From Achatina immaculata (lineage: Eukaryota > Mollusca > Gastropoda > Stylommatophora > Achatinidae), in contig CM019703.1 of NCBI GenBank assembly GCA_009760885.1, forward strand, positions 8,134,459 through 8,198,458: a stretch of DNA of 64,000 nucleotides. The letters run 5' to 3'. Under the pieces are notes generated by a model. The model searched no databases, was not told the DNA's origin, and saw only the letters and a program-made list of their open reading frames with translations. Made by a program: the position numbers and the translations under genes. How positions within the stretch are numbered: the first letter of the stretch is position 1; each line of letters starts with the position of its first letter. Shown in pieces: positions 21,540 to 32,299 of this stretch.

Positions 21540-22560
21540 AAAATGAGATTATTAAAATGCTTGAAGACATAAACATAAATGGTAAGACCTGGGGGTTGTA
21601 AAACATCTATACTGGCAGCAGGAAGCAGAGATTCGAGTCGAAAATAAAACTGGAAAATACCAACCTATAAAACAAGGGGTGCGACAAAGGTGTGTACTAT
21701 CTCCAGACCTTTTTTCTCTGTACAGCGAGAATATTCCAAGAACGATCATCACAGAACCAGGCATAAAAGTCGGAGGATACAATATTAACAACCTTCGGTG
21801 TGTTGACGACACAGTATTAATAGATGAGGAACCAACATGACCTGCAAAATCTCGTGTATTAATTTGCCAAAGAAAGTGAACAGAAAAGTTTTACTTTGAA
21901 CATCAAAAAGATAGAGATTATGGTTATATCTAAGAAACAGAATCCACCAACATGCGGTATAAAACTAAATGGAACTATTTTAAAGCAGGTGCAGAAATTC
22001 AAATATCTTGGAGCAGTAATAACTTCAGATGGCAAATGCAGAACAGAAATTAAGAACAGAATAGGCCAAGCAAAGACTGCATTTCAGAGAATGAGAAATA
22101 TATTATGCAACACATCCTTATCAATGAATGTTAGAAAACGAGTCCTAAAATGCTACATTGAACCTATCTTGTTATATGGAAGTGACTCGTGGGCAATGGT
22201 CAGGTCTCCACAAAAGTCATTGGAAGCAGCAGAAATGTGGTTTATTAGAAGAATGTTGCGAATTCCATGGACAGCAAAAGTAACTATCTGAGAATGTTTG
22301 AGAAGAGGTGAAGGTACAAAAATTCTTGTCAAAAAAATAAGAAAGAGACAATCTACTTTCATAGGACATGCAATGAGAAGACGGGGCACTGAAAATATTA
22401 TAATAAAGGGAAAAATAGAGGGAAGAAGATCCAGGGGAAGACCAGGAGAAATGATACTGGACAGTCTGAGAGGAGAACACCAACTGAACTGATGGCCTGC
22501 ATGAAGGATCGTGTACTCCGTAGAAGCATAATAGTCAACGCCAGTCGGCACTGCACTTGA
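21540..22560 (+). mobile_element. Non-LTR retrotransposon, RT to 3' end (family with 'RRMLxIPWTAK')
   Basis: A plus-strand RT fragment. 21650-21840 carries GVRQRCVLSPDLFSLY and CVDDTVLI (in place of the catalytic [YF]ADD). An ORF at 21896-22291 continues with KKIEIMVISKK, FKYLGAVITSDG, KCYIEPILLYGSDSW and RRMLRIPWTAK. A further ORF to 22492 gives FIGHAMRRRG and GRRSRGRPGEM, and the 3' end carries a (GAT)n-like tail near 22560. It is a dead copy with a stop after the RT active site. Related fragments lie at 28905, 39100, 42125 and 54430. Confidence 0.85.
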
Positions 22561-22729
22561 TGATGATAATGATTACTGCATTATATCTGTGGAAAGTTTT
22601 CATTCTTGTCTAGTAGAACTGTGTCGTCAGACTTTCACACATTGTTGATATTATAACTCAATATCATATTCACGACACTTGTATGACTAATAATATTTTC
22701 GCTATAAAGCAGCGGGTCTTAATTAATTC

Positions 22730-22925
22730 CCCTTCCCCCCCCCCCCCACACACACACTTTTTGGCGTGGACGCCCCTTCCGACATGAGAACAGCTGTGGA
22801 CCCCAGTTTAAAAATAAAGTAATTATAATATAACCCAGATGATGATGAAATTATTTTTTTTTTGAGCCAATCAATTGCTGGTCCGTGGACACCCCCCCTT
22901 CCCCCCCCCAAAAAAAAAATCCTTC
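22730..22925. repeat. Duplicated C-run / 'ggac-cccc' segments
   Basis: Two local segments share a run of 7-15 C residues (22731-22747, 22890-22910) and a tggac-cc motif. This is low complexity and no function is seen. Confidence 0.5.
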
Positions 22926-23574
22926 CGTAGACCCCTTATCACGTTTGGTCTTCTCTGTAGACTTGTGACGACAGTTTGATCCTATAAAACACTATATTAC
23001 ATAGTTTCAAATTCTTCACTCAGCAAGCGTTTCTTGGGCATAGCATGATCCTTCAGGTAATCACAAACTGGAATACGCTATGGAGTGAACTATTGCATTT
23101 TGGGGATTTATTGTAGAAGGAAAATGTTCCCGGTAAATATATTCTCTTCCAAAACCGATATCCCTATCTGAAAATCGGTCGTGCTGAAAAATTGAAACGA
23201 TTCTAGCGGGACGGGAACAAATTCGTGCAACGCATGCACGGAGTGAGAGCTAAACGGAAAATATAACCAAGTGAACTTACGGGTATTTTATATCATTTCT
23301 TTGTTTAATGCTATAACATTTGTTCAGAATTTGTTGAAGAATTTCTTGAGACACTTTCAGCTGTTTTTCTGCAGTCACTTAAAGTTGGTAATTTTTGAAG
23401 AATTACAAGAGTAATCTTTCTTGCTCCTTCAAATAGGGTAGGTGTTCCTCAACTTTCGTCTCTGGGCCATTCCTCCAATTACATTTAAGTTACGAATCAC
23501 CAGCGTATGTGCAGTATGTCAATACAACAAAACCTTTATAGTTTTTATTCAGTACGTGGCACTTAATTCTTCTT

Positions 23575-23890
23575 CAATCTCCCTAGAGCTGCGAGCTGGT
23601 GATCTTTGCAGCAGATGCTGTGAAGATGTTATGGTGCAGCATCGTGTCGGCTTGGGAGTGGGTTATGCCGACTATTATTTGTTCAATCCCTGAGTGCAGC
23701 TAAAGACAGGGAGAGGTGCAGTGCTTCTTTAACAGACTCCACCACCATGGGGACTATGACGATCCCTACGCTGATAGCCAGTCTAGGCCTATTACTGGGG
23801 GTACCAACGATGAGGTGGGAGAGGGTCTTGGTCAGTTGTGGTTCGCCAACCCTGACACCAGTGTGTCAGCTATGGGTCGTTGATTGTCAA
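23575..23890 (+). repeat. Dispersed repeat, copy 2
   Basis: It is the same family and orientation as 560-860: gcagatgctgtgaagatgtt, then a gtgcagtgcttcttta block, gactccaccaccatgggga, and gggtcttggtcagttgtgg. Confidence 0.65.
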
Positions 23891-23996
23891 ATTGGACAAC
23901 GTCTTCGTCGACATGGCATTTAATACCAAACTGATAAGGCAGCCAATCACCACGGGTTGAGAACCACTCGGATAAGACGCGCTGCTCGTGTTCTGT

Positions 23997-24073
23997 GTAT
24001 GTATGTATGTATGTATGTATAGCATGTGAGTGAGTGAGTGAGTGAGTGAGTGAGTGACACATAGAGAGAGAGG

Positions 24074-24118
<45 letters not shown>
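23997..24118. repeat. Compound microsatellite (GTAT)n-(GTGA)n-(GA)n
   Basis: Five GTAT units, seven or eight GTGA units, and then about 26 GA units form a compound array. Confidence 0.95.
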
Positions 24119-24120
<2 letters not shown>

Positions 24121-24304
24121 TGTCGTAGTTGTAAGGCTGTGCTTAGTTCGTTTCTCACAAGCAAAATCAGAAGGAAAGAAAATAGAAAAAGATACTCTTT
24201 CTTGCAGCTTCATAACGTCACGTGAATTGTTTTGCACCTTGCGAACTTTCTCTGGCGAACACGAAATGAATGACAGATCTTAATTTATGTAACATGTTTT
24301 TTTA

Positions 24305-24306
<2 letters not shown>

Positions 24307-24346
<40 letters not shown>
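24307..24346. repeat. (GT)n microsatellite, about 20 units
   Basis: A perfect GT run. Confidence 0.95.
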
Positions 24347-24350
<4 letters not shown>

Positions 24351-24559
24351 CTAGGAATTAACGGTAAAATTCTGGAAATATATAATAGTTTTAGAAACGG
24401 ACATGAATCTTGAACATGTGATAAAATGATAATCGTTATTTATTATTAATAATAATAATAAACCTGACAATAACTGGAAAAAACAAGGGGGAAAGAGAGG
24501 AAAGTCAGGATTAAATATCTTAATATTCTGATCAAATGGCACAGGGCAAGAAAAAAGAA

Positions 24560-24660
24560 TCAAACTGCTTGGAATATCAAGGGCAGCTCAGAACGGTGAA
24601 GCATGGTCGCCAGTGTCTATCGGCACGGCATATAATGAATGAATGAACATGCACGTGGCT
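24560..24660 (+). mobile_element. Probable LINE 3' tail
   Basis: A short segment ending gcacggcatataatgaatga resembles the gcacggcacttga ends of the family at 22560 and 29180. It has a tetranucleotide (AATG)n tail. Too short for a firm call. Confidence 0.35.
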
Positions 24661-24951
24661 TTCCGCGGGCTGCAATGAATTCTCAGCTGAATCAATATAG
24701 ATCACATGGTAGACTGAGTACTCGATGTGGATGGTTGTTTGAGTTTGGGATGCGTAATGGGATTTGGGCTGCTTTGGTTCTTCATGCGAAATCACGCTAT
24801 GGGATTCTTATGTTATGCTGTAGTTTGCTGCAAAATACAAGAGGGAAGTGGGTACGATTGGTTTTGAAAACAGTAGACAAAACATGAGCCATCCCTTGTG
24901 CCAAAGTACGATGCGTCGAGATAAAAGGGTCGTAACGGCTGCACAGCTGTG

Positions 24952-25022
24952 TCACTCACTCACTCACTCACTCACTCACTCACTCACTCACCGCTGTTTT
25001 CAGAGAAGAAGAAGAAGAAGAA

Positions 25023-25058
<36 letters not shown>

Positions 25059-25060
25059 CT
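24952..25060. repeat. (CACT)n, (GAA)n and (GAT)n microsatellites
   Basis: About ten CACT units end near 24992. After 12 bases there are six GAA units and then about ten GAT units. Confidence 0.95.
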
Positions 25061-25378
25061 CGATCCAAAGAAGTTAGTGAGCTGTACTTTCCTTGCTAGG
25101 TGCTACTAGGCCCCGAGTTCGCTAGCAGTTTTTCACTCTCTGATGCCTATCTTTGTCTATAAGTTTTTCGAGGTTATTCCCGTTTATTTAAGCCTCGAGT
25201 GTTGCCGTGACAACGCTCATTGTTTCCAACTTTTGATTGATAGTGAAGGAAAGGGAGGAAACCTCTTTTTTCCACAACTGTTGATATTTTTGTGTGCTTG
25301 CACGAGGTGTATTTATAGAAACGATTTTTTAACATCAAAATTTTCCTGCATACCCAACATACACTGCTACGTTTTTCC

Positions 25379-25460
25379 GAGCCATTAAAACATATTGGGG
25401 ATACGGTGTTTGACCCGGATTTCCACGACCTTCGGCACATGAAAGTGTGATGTGCTCATT
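25379..25460 (-). mobile_element. SINE family B, tail fragment
   Basis: The segment gccattaaaacatattgggg with the following gaaagtgtgatgtg block matches the tails at 16905, 35640 and 45390. The tRNA-like head has been replaced by an adjoining tatacatca satellite. Confidence 0.65.
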
Positions 25461-25665
25461 ATATATACATCATATATACATCATATCATATATACATCAT
25501 ATATAAATCATATATACATCATATATAGATCATATATACATCATACATACATCATGTCATATATACATCATATATACATCATATAATATATACATCATAT
25601 ATGCATCATATCATATATACATCATATATACATCATATATACATCATATATACATCATATATATA
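25461..25665. repeat. AT-rich minisatellite (catatata-catcat type)
   Basis: Irregular repeats of a 10-14-bp unit (atatacatcat) occur over 200 bp, directly abutting the SINE fragment. Confidence 0.9.
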
Positions 25666-25789
25666 ACAAACAAAAACACCTGGCGTCCCAGTCTCACTTA
25701 TTAAGAGATCCGAAAGGACATCTACACATAACGTGGAATCACCATCATCATCATGCACCATTTTCAGTTAAAAGGTTGGCAGTAATGAA

Positions 25790-26030
25790 TTCCTAGCATC
25801 TTCTCTTCCTGGCCTTGAGAGTGTAGTCCGGCCATGCTGTGTCCTGTCCTCTCTCGTTTGTTATCCCCCTCAGTCTACATCTCCGTCTACCCCTCGCCTC
25901 TTTTTTTCTTTCACTTTTCATTCTAGTGTTGCTTTCAGTATATAATAAGTGTCTTTTGATGTGGCCGAAGTACTTTGTTTCCTTCATCCTCATTTCTTTG
26001 AAGAGTTCACACTGCATTTGTAGGTGTTCT
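25790..26030 (-). mobile_element. Probable LINE C-terminal fragment
   Basis: The minus-strand ORF 26017-25793 reads MKETKYFGHIKRH followed by a basic stretch and RKEARGRRRCRLRGITNERG. This matches the GHIxRH...GRRxRGRxRxxW signature at the C-terminus of RTE-like elements. No catalytic domain is present. Confidence 0.5.
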
Positions 26031-26089
26031 ACCTGCTCTTTTCATTGTCCATGATATTTGACCTATTTTCACGTAGATCCAGATTATGC

Positions 26090-26325
26090 AAAAGTTGCAC
26101 TGAAAAAGAAGGATACCTCAGGGAAACAAGAGTAAGTGTAGACCAAATGAGGCATGGAGAAGAACAAGAGAGAAGATGCTGCGTAATATAGAGTTCACCT
26201 GAACAAGAGCTGGGGGGGGATGGGGTGGGGAAAGGCGAAGGACAGACATTTGGAAAATGCATGGATAACCCTTGTGGAAGTCCAGTGTGCACTGGGCACC
26301 TAAAGATTCAAAGAGTATACTGCAC
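26090..26325 (+). mobile_element. RTE-like 3' fragment (same family as 2.46-5.66 kb)
   Basis: Plus-strand remnants include aggcatggagaagaacaaga with agagaagatgctgcg (…WRRTxERML…), a gttcacctgaacaagagct block and a ggacagacatttggaaaatg block. It ends in gggcacctaaagattcaaag. These align with 13600-13970 and with the reverse complement of 2484-2650. Confidence 0.65.
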
Positions 26326-26507
26326 CGAGCACAAAGGACGGATACGCCATTATCAGCCTTTTATTTTTCGGCAAACTTGTGATTTATTTAATTATTTTCG
26401 AGTAAATAAAGTCTGCCCCGTATTTGCAGAGCTTTCCTTTTTTTTTCATTCTAGATGTTGGGCCCCGATGACATGCTCAGCCTTTCAGATAATCCGCCAC
26501 TGTCAGT

Positions 26508-26770
26508 ACATGATGGCAAAGTGAAGGCAGTACATGATGGCAAAGTGAAGGCAGTACATGATGGCAAAGTGAAGGCAGTACATGATGGCAAAGTGAAGGC
26601 AGTACATGATGGCAAAGTGAAGGCAGTACACGATGGCAAAGTGAAGGCAGTACATGATGGCAAAGTGAAGGCAGTACACGATGGCAAAGTGAAGGCAGTA
26701 CATGATGGCAAAGTGAAGGCAGTACATGATGGCAAAGTGAAGGCAGTACATGATGGCAAAGTAAAGGAAA
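26508..26770. repeat. 24-bp minisatellite, 11 copies
   Basis: The unit gcagtacatgatggcaaagt gaag is nearly perfect; two copies carry cacgatgg. The unit is eight codons long and stop-free in several frames on both strands, producing artificial ORFs (VHDGKVKA on plus; PSCTAFTL, FAIMYCLH and LCHHVLPS on minus). No start context, splice site or homologue supports translation. Confidence 0.95.
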
Positions 26771-27847
26771 AATGCTGCAGATGACTGTTGGGTGTGTTTG
26801 TGAGTGCAAGGGGTACGTCACTTTCATCACATGTTACCGTCCATGCATGATTTGTATGCTTTTTTTTTTTTTTTGCTATTGAAACTTGAACGTTAAAAAA
26901 ATAGTTGTTGCAGTGTAGGACCGTACTGAAAATCCATTCACATTACAGACTTTTAATACGCCAGTAATCTCCTTACTCCTGAACAAAAAGGCACACATCT
27001 TTCACCTGGTTCAGTATTTACTAACACCTTTCATCTGCGATTAATCTCCTGACACTGAAATAATGAGATAGATATTGTTGTCAGTCTGGGGACTTGGATC
27101 CCCAAACAGTTTTTGGAGACTGGAAACCACTCCCAAGACTGCCAGACAACAAAACTCACAAAACTTTCCATTGGCTAATGATAAATAGCTACATACCCTG
27201 AGTCTAGACAAGCCGACCTTTATAACCTGCTTCTTATTCTCATCTTCGAGATGACATCGTGACATAATTGTTTTTCATTCACATGTTCATCATGACCTTT
27301 TAAATCACGACACTCCACTCCCTTTTTTTTAATAACAAAGTTTTGTAATAGGTTTGTGTAACATACCAAAGAAGTCGGAAACTGGAATGCAGGTCCTCAT
27401 GTGTAGTTGATCTTGTAGATATTTTTATTTGACAATACATGCTTTATTTAAGTAAAAAATATGCATATTAGATGTGAAAACGTGACCTCTGTTTCATAGC
27501 CAGGTGGCCTAACTACTGAAGCATCTAGACTCCGTGAATAGTAGACAACTCAGCGCCATCTGGTGGGCTGTCCTACAAGAAGGTACACATGAGCATGGCC
27601 AATACCACTCCATACCAGACTAATGCGATATCGACAGCCTGCGTTCTTCAAGAATATTCAAGTTGACATTTAAGAATGTTTGAAGAAAAACCGTAATGTA
27701 GATAAACAAAAATAAATCACAGAGACAACTCGAATTATCTCAACACATAAAATGTTATGAAAGTTCTTGTGGCTTTCGTCGGTCAGGACCATTTAATACA
27801 CATCATCCGACGCGTTACTTAATGCTGGGGAACCGAAAACGCAATAC

Positions 27848-27945
27848 TTGAAAAAAAATGAGAAAAACAACGATTGCGGTAAAACTGGTTCTAGTAATAA
27901 AAGTAGGTTGAGGCGCATGGTTCAGTTTTTGTTTTGATGTTTGTT
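27848..27945 (-). repeat. Inverted-repeat family A, copy 3
   Basis: The segment cgattgcggtaaaactggtt and following bases match the start of 10180-10315. It is inverted relative to the next copy at 28100. Confidence 0.55.
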
Positions 27946-28099
27946 TCAATTAGATATACTCGTATATTAAAATCTCGTAAAGTCAGATTGGGATTGTAAT
28001 GGGAAGGAAAACCTAGTTCGAGATAGAAAAATTATCATTTTCGCATTATGGTACAATCACGGAGATTATATGCTTCAGTAGTTAAGGCGCCAAACTATG

Positions 28100-28235
28100 A
28101 AACAGAGCACGTATTTTTTGTATTGTATGTTCTTCATTTATATGTGCTCATTTTGCTTTCTGCCCGCTTTCCTCACTCTTTCTATATTTTTTGTGAAACT
28201 GAACCATTCACCTCGGTCTACCTTTGCTGCTTAAT
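28100..28235 (+). repeat. Inverted-repeat family A, copy 4
   Basis: It shares the order ttctttctcact...tctatatttttt...aaactgaaccattcacctcg...ctaccttt with 8570-8680 and is about 90% similar to 28478-28600. Confidence 0.55.
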
Positions 28236-28477
28236 TATACTGAATGAGATAATGATCACCGACCCATTTTTCATTGTTTGCGTCAATGTTGGCAGACCAT
28301 AGCTGATCAACACCTTTTTATACTTCTCAGTGGTGCCCTCTGGTAACAGACTATAGTCTGGTGAATTCACTTTGGGACAGCAGTAGGACTTAGTCCGAGG
28401 TCGAACATACCGGGCCGAAAGATGCAGTTATCACAATCATTATCATAAATTATATGATCGTTGTAAAGGGCTTTTGT

Positions 28478-28645
28478 CGAAATATTGGATTGTTGTATGT
28501 TCTTCGTTTACATGTGCTCATTTTGCTTTATGCTCACTTTCTTCACTTTTTCTATCTTTTTGCAAAACTTAACTATACCCCTTCAATCTACTTTCATTAC
28601 TAGAACCAGTTTTAGCGCAGTCGTCATTTCTGTTATCACAGTCTT
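28478..28645 (+). repeat. Inverted-repeat family A, copy 5
   Basis: It contains tgtatgttcttcgtttacatgtgctcattt-type sequence shared with 28120, then agaaccagttttagcgcagtcgtcat, the counterpart of the arm end at 8690-8705. Confidence 0.6.
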
Positions 28646-28904
28646 GATGCAAACTGCGACGGAACGCTCCAACGCCATCGTGAGGGCAAATAAAGAAGAA
28701 TCTATTGTTAAATGTTAACGGCAGTACAGCTTTTTTTGCGTGTAATTATAACACACTTAAAAGGGTAAGCAACGCTGCGTAGATACAAGTGCATATATGT
28801 ACACTTGTTCTCACTATTATTCGTGAACACACAGTGCGACTTTTGCTCATTAAAAAAAGCTCCTGAATCCGGTCGTACAAATGATTGTTCGTCATTTTTA
28901 CCAA

Positions 28905-29180
28905 GCTGCAGTGGTATGCAAATTACAGCAAAGATCAGAGGTAGACAAGTGAGATTTGTAGGTCATTTTCTGAGAAGAGGAAAATTGGAACACATTGTGG
29001 CAAATGGAAAAATTGAGTGAAGAAGAGACAAAGGAAGACAGAGAAAGAAGTTACTGGGTGGGCTGTCAGTGTGGCTAGGAGGAAAGTCACCGGTGGCGGA
29101 TCTCATAATCAAGTCTAAAGACAGTGAATTGTGGAGAGAAATGATCGCCTACACCACACGGCACGGCACTTGATTGAATG
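28905..29180 (+). mobile_element. LINE 3' fragment (family of 21.5-22.6 kb)
   Basis: The plus strand reads MQITAKIRGRQVRFVGHFLR, then RGKLEHIVANGKIE, and a decayed block ending gcacggcacttgattga. Close relatives are 39100-39360 and 54900-55150. Confidence 0.75.
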
Positions 29181-29254
29181 TAGTGCTATCATATAGTAAA
29201 CAATTCGTTCGGATTCAGATAGTCTGGCTTGGATGAGAAGATCTACGAATATGC

Positions 29255-29480
29255 GACACTTTTTCGGTTTACCTTCTTATTTTTCAATTCTTAATCTGTA
29301 TATTTATATTTCATGTAGTTTCATCATCTTGCACTCTTTTGTACATATATATATATATATATATATCTTCATGCAGGTTGTATACTTTGTTAAATCGAGT
29401 GTGTGAAAGGCAGAATATAAGATGGGCCTGCGCCCCTAATTCTGCACCTTTTAAATACAAAGATCATTCATTCATCTTCT
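29255..29480 (+). mobile_element. LINE-type 3' UTR/tail with (CATT)n end
   Basis: The segment gggcctgcgcccctaattct, then cacctttt-aaatacaaagatcattcattcat, matches the reverse complement of 31045-31140. This looks like a shared 3' tail of an unidentified retroelement. An (AT)n run of about 12 units lies at 29347-29366. Confidence 0.55.
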
Positions 29481-29929
29481 GAGTTGTCGTTCATTATTTA
29501 TTATAAGTGGAGTCAGTGAACTGATCAGGTCACTATTTTTTTTTTCTTTTTAGTTTTCATTCGCCCACGAATGAACTTCAGTGCAAAACATATGACAACT
29601 TTCAATGTACGGATTCACCAACGCAGACCCCCTCGCCTCAATTTAGGAAGGGCCGCTCCTACCTGTACCGCCAATCTCCTTATGTACGGTCAGTATGATC
29701 AATGTGTGATTTCTACTGTTCTACATAACTTTGTATTGTACAGACCCAACACAACTGATACGTCTCTATCATTTTGGGTAACATAACGGGCTAGTACAAC
29801 AAAATAAACATTATTGTTGCGTGAAACAATAATCAATATTTGCAGTATTTTTTTTCTTCACGCTGAGCCCGCTGCCCTTAAGCCTTAAGCTTAAGCCATT
29901 TTGGCCTAATGGCTAATCCGCCACTGGAT

Positions 29930-30910
29930 ACATCTGTTAAAAATATTCAGGAAAATTCATCACGTCGGAAAATGGGCAAAAAGAAATTTGGGCTGAAAAC
30001 TTTAAATCAGCCGCTCAATAGAAACCCGCAACAGCACGTGATTTATACACATACGCCTAGTAAAGAAGAAATCATAACAGGAATTAAAGGAGTAAAAAAA
30101 TAAAACTGGGAAAGCTCCAGGACAGGAGGATAACTTGAATGCAGAACTATTCAAAATGGATGCAGAACTAGCAGCAGAACTGCTTCTGCTATTGTTTAGA
30201 GAAACCAGGGAAACTGAAACAGTTCACACGGAACGGAACAAGGGAGTTATAAGTAAAATACAACAAAAAAGGAGGTCTCATATTCTGCAACATTTCGAGA
30301 GCAATACTGCTAAGTATAATATTTTGGACACATTAAACGTCATGATAATTTAGAGAAGACCGTATTGGAAGGATACATAATGGGAAAAAGAAAAAGAGGA
30401 AGACCAAAACGAAGATGGCTGCAAGAAATCGTTGACGATCTGCAAATGGACGCAGCAGCAGCAGGTCATCTTGCTCACAACCGAGAGGCCTACAGGAGTG
30501 CTGTTTGGGAGGCAAAGTTCCGCAAGGGACATGCAAATGAATGAATGAACTGCTAAGCAAAATATTAGGAAGGATCTTATTAAATAGAATCTTGACAGCA
30601 TTATATATATATATGTATACTGTTTATATATATATATATATATATATATGAAGACCGTCTTGGAAGGGTACATAATGAGAAAAAGAAAGAGAGTAAGACC
30701 AAGGCAAAGATGGATGCAAGACATCGTTGATGATCTGCAAATGGATGCATCAGCAGTAAGTCCTCTTGATTACAACCGAGAAGCATACAGAAGAGCTGTT
30801 AGGGAGGCAAAGTTCCGCAAAGGACATGCAAATAACTGACTGACCGTATATATAAAACTAAGACATGAGCAAGTAGGATTTAGACGGAACAGTAGATACA
30901 CTAAAAAACA
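29930..30910 (+). mobile_element. RTE-like RT fragment interrupted by two 3'-end insertions
   Basis: RT segment 1 (29960-30320): SKEEIITGIKGVK, a one-base slip, then GKAPGQ…NLNAELFK, a TERNKGVISKI block and KKGGLIFCN. RT continues at 30548-30600 (LLSKILGRILLNRILTA) and again at 30848-30890 (KLRHEQVGFRRN). Between these lie two C-terminal pieces: 30324-30547 (GHIKRHDNLEKTVLEGYIMG, then EAKFRKGHANE) and about 30645-30845 (KTVLEGYIMRKRKR, then EAKFRKGHANN). The first insertion is flanked by actgctaagtataatatt (30305-30322) and actgctaagcaaaatatt (30547-30565), a decayed target duplication. Confidence 0.8.
30600..30650. repeat. (TA)n microsatellite
   Basis: Two (TA)n runs sit at the 5' edge of the second inserted LINE tail. 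Confidence 0.9.
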
Positions 30911-31017
30911 GAAGAACAATGGATGGTCATGTGCAAGTACAAAAAATAAGAGAGTCCGGTCGGTCTAGCGCTCCAGGGCTAATAGAGCTTCCACTGTTGT
31001 AAAGGGTACCCGTAAAA

Positions 31018-31018
<1 letters not shown>

Positions 31019-31053
<35 letters not shown>

Positions 31054-31066
31054 ATTGATTGATTGA
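31019..31066. repeat. (GA)n-(TTGA)n microsatellite
   Basis: About 15 GA units are followed by five gatt units. The gatt part is the 3' tail of the adjacent minus-strand retroelement. Confidence 0.9.
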
Positions 31067-31260
31067 TCTTTATTTCCAAAGGATTAAGAATTGGGCACGC
31101 AGGCCCGTTTGACATTCTGCCCTTTATCATACAACTTTCACTCTGTTCCAGACATTCTACAAATACTCTGCTCGTATAACCAACATAACTAACATCGGAA
31201 AGCTGAGAGACATAAAACAAAATTAAAGTATAACATTCACATTTCACTTTTATCCATGCA
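31045..31260 (-). mobile_element. LINE-type 3' tail, inverted relative to 29255-29480
   Basis: The minus strand reads aagggcagaatgtcaaacgg, gcctgcgtgcccaattctta, and ends in a (GATT)n tail. This corresponds to 29400-29475. Confidence 0.55.
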
Positions 31261-31269
31261 CTCCATAAA

Positions 31270-31437
31270 GAAAGTGACTACATAATATATAAATGACAAC
31301 AGAAAGTAACTACGTACATATATAAGTGACTACAGAAAGTAACTACATACATATATAAGTGACTACAGAAAGTAACTACATACATATATAAGTGACTACA
31401 GAAAGTAACTACATACATATATAAGTGACTACAGAAA

Positions 31438-31440
<3 letters not shown>
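31270..31440. repeat. 33-bp minisatellite, about 5 copies
   Basis: The unit agtaactacatacatatata agtgactacagaa is near-identical in the last four copies. Confidence 0.9.
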
Positions 31441-31487
<47 letters not shown>

Positions 31488-31498
31488 GAGAGAGAGAT
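31441..31498. repeat. (GA)n microsatellite
   Basis: About 28 GA units with one interruption, joined directly to the 33-bp minisatellite. Confidence 0.95.
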
Positions 31499-31746
31499 TG
31501 CGGATTAATAGGATAAGTAAGAAGGAATAGTTCTGCACCACCTTAAAAATTCCGCAAGATATTATCTTTATTTTCAGGTGCAAAAAACCCAGATACCCGC
31601 CATCAAGAAGATCAGGTAATGCCATCAAAAGGAACTATGGGAAGGACTTCTAGTACACTAGTTTTGGTGCAAAGAGTTAGATTTCCACGTCTTGCTATTG
31701 TGTCTTCGGTCTGATTTTGTTCAATTTCTAGCTCACTTTTATCGTT

Positions 31747-32290
31747 GATATGGTATATTATTAGCTAGTTCCACTGGAGATATGCCAGATTATTAGCTAT
31801 TTCCGCTGTTGATATGCTAGATTATTAGCTAGTTCCACTGGTGAAATGTTAGATTATTAGCTAGTTCCATGGGTGACATGCTAGATTATTAGTTAGTTCC
31901 ACTGGTGATGTGCTAGATTATTAGCTAGTTCCACTGGTGATGTGCTAGATTATTAGCTAGTTCCACTGGTGATGTGCTAGATTATTAGCCAGTTCCACTG
32001 TTGATATGCTAGATTATTAGCTAGTTCCACTGGTGAAATGTTAGATTATTAGCTAGTTCCATTGATGACATGCTAGATTATTAGCTAGTTCCACTGATGA
32101 TGTTCTAGATTATTACTAGTTCCACTGGTGATGTGGTAGATTATTACCTAGTTCCACTGGTGACATGCTAGATTATTACTAGTTCCACGGGTGATGTGCT
32201 AGATTATTAGCTAGTTCCATTGTTGATATGCTAGATTATTAGTTCAGTTCCACTGTTGATATGCTGATTTACTAGTTCAGTTTCACTATT
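31747..32290. repeat. 33-bp minisatellite, about 16 copies
   Basis: The unit is approximately gctagattattagctagttc cactggtgatat. Variants show a higher-order pattern, with blocks containing gaaatgttagatt recurring near 31848 and 32034. Length differs slightly between copies. Confidence 0.9.
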
Positions 32291-32299
32291 TCCTGTGCA

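Noticed and set aside
26451..26830. Repeat proteins of 82-117 residues on both strands
   Set aside because: They arise only because the 24-bp unit is a multiple of three without stops; no start context, splice sites or non-repeat domain.
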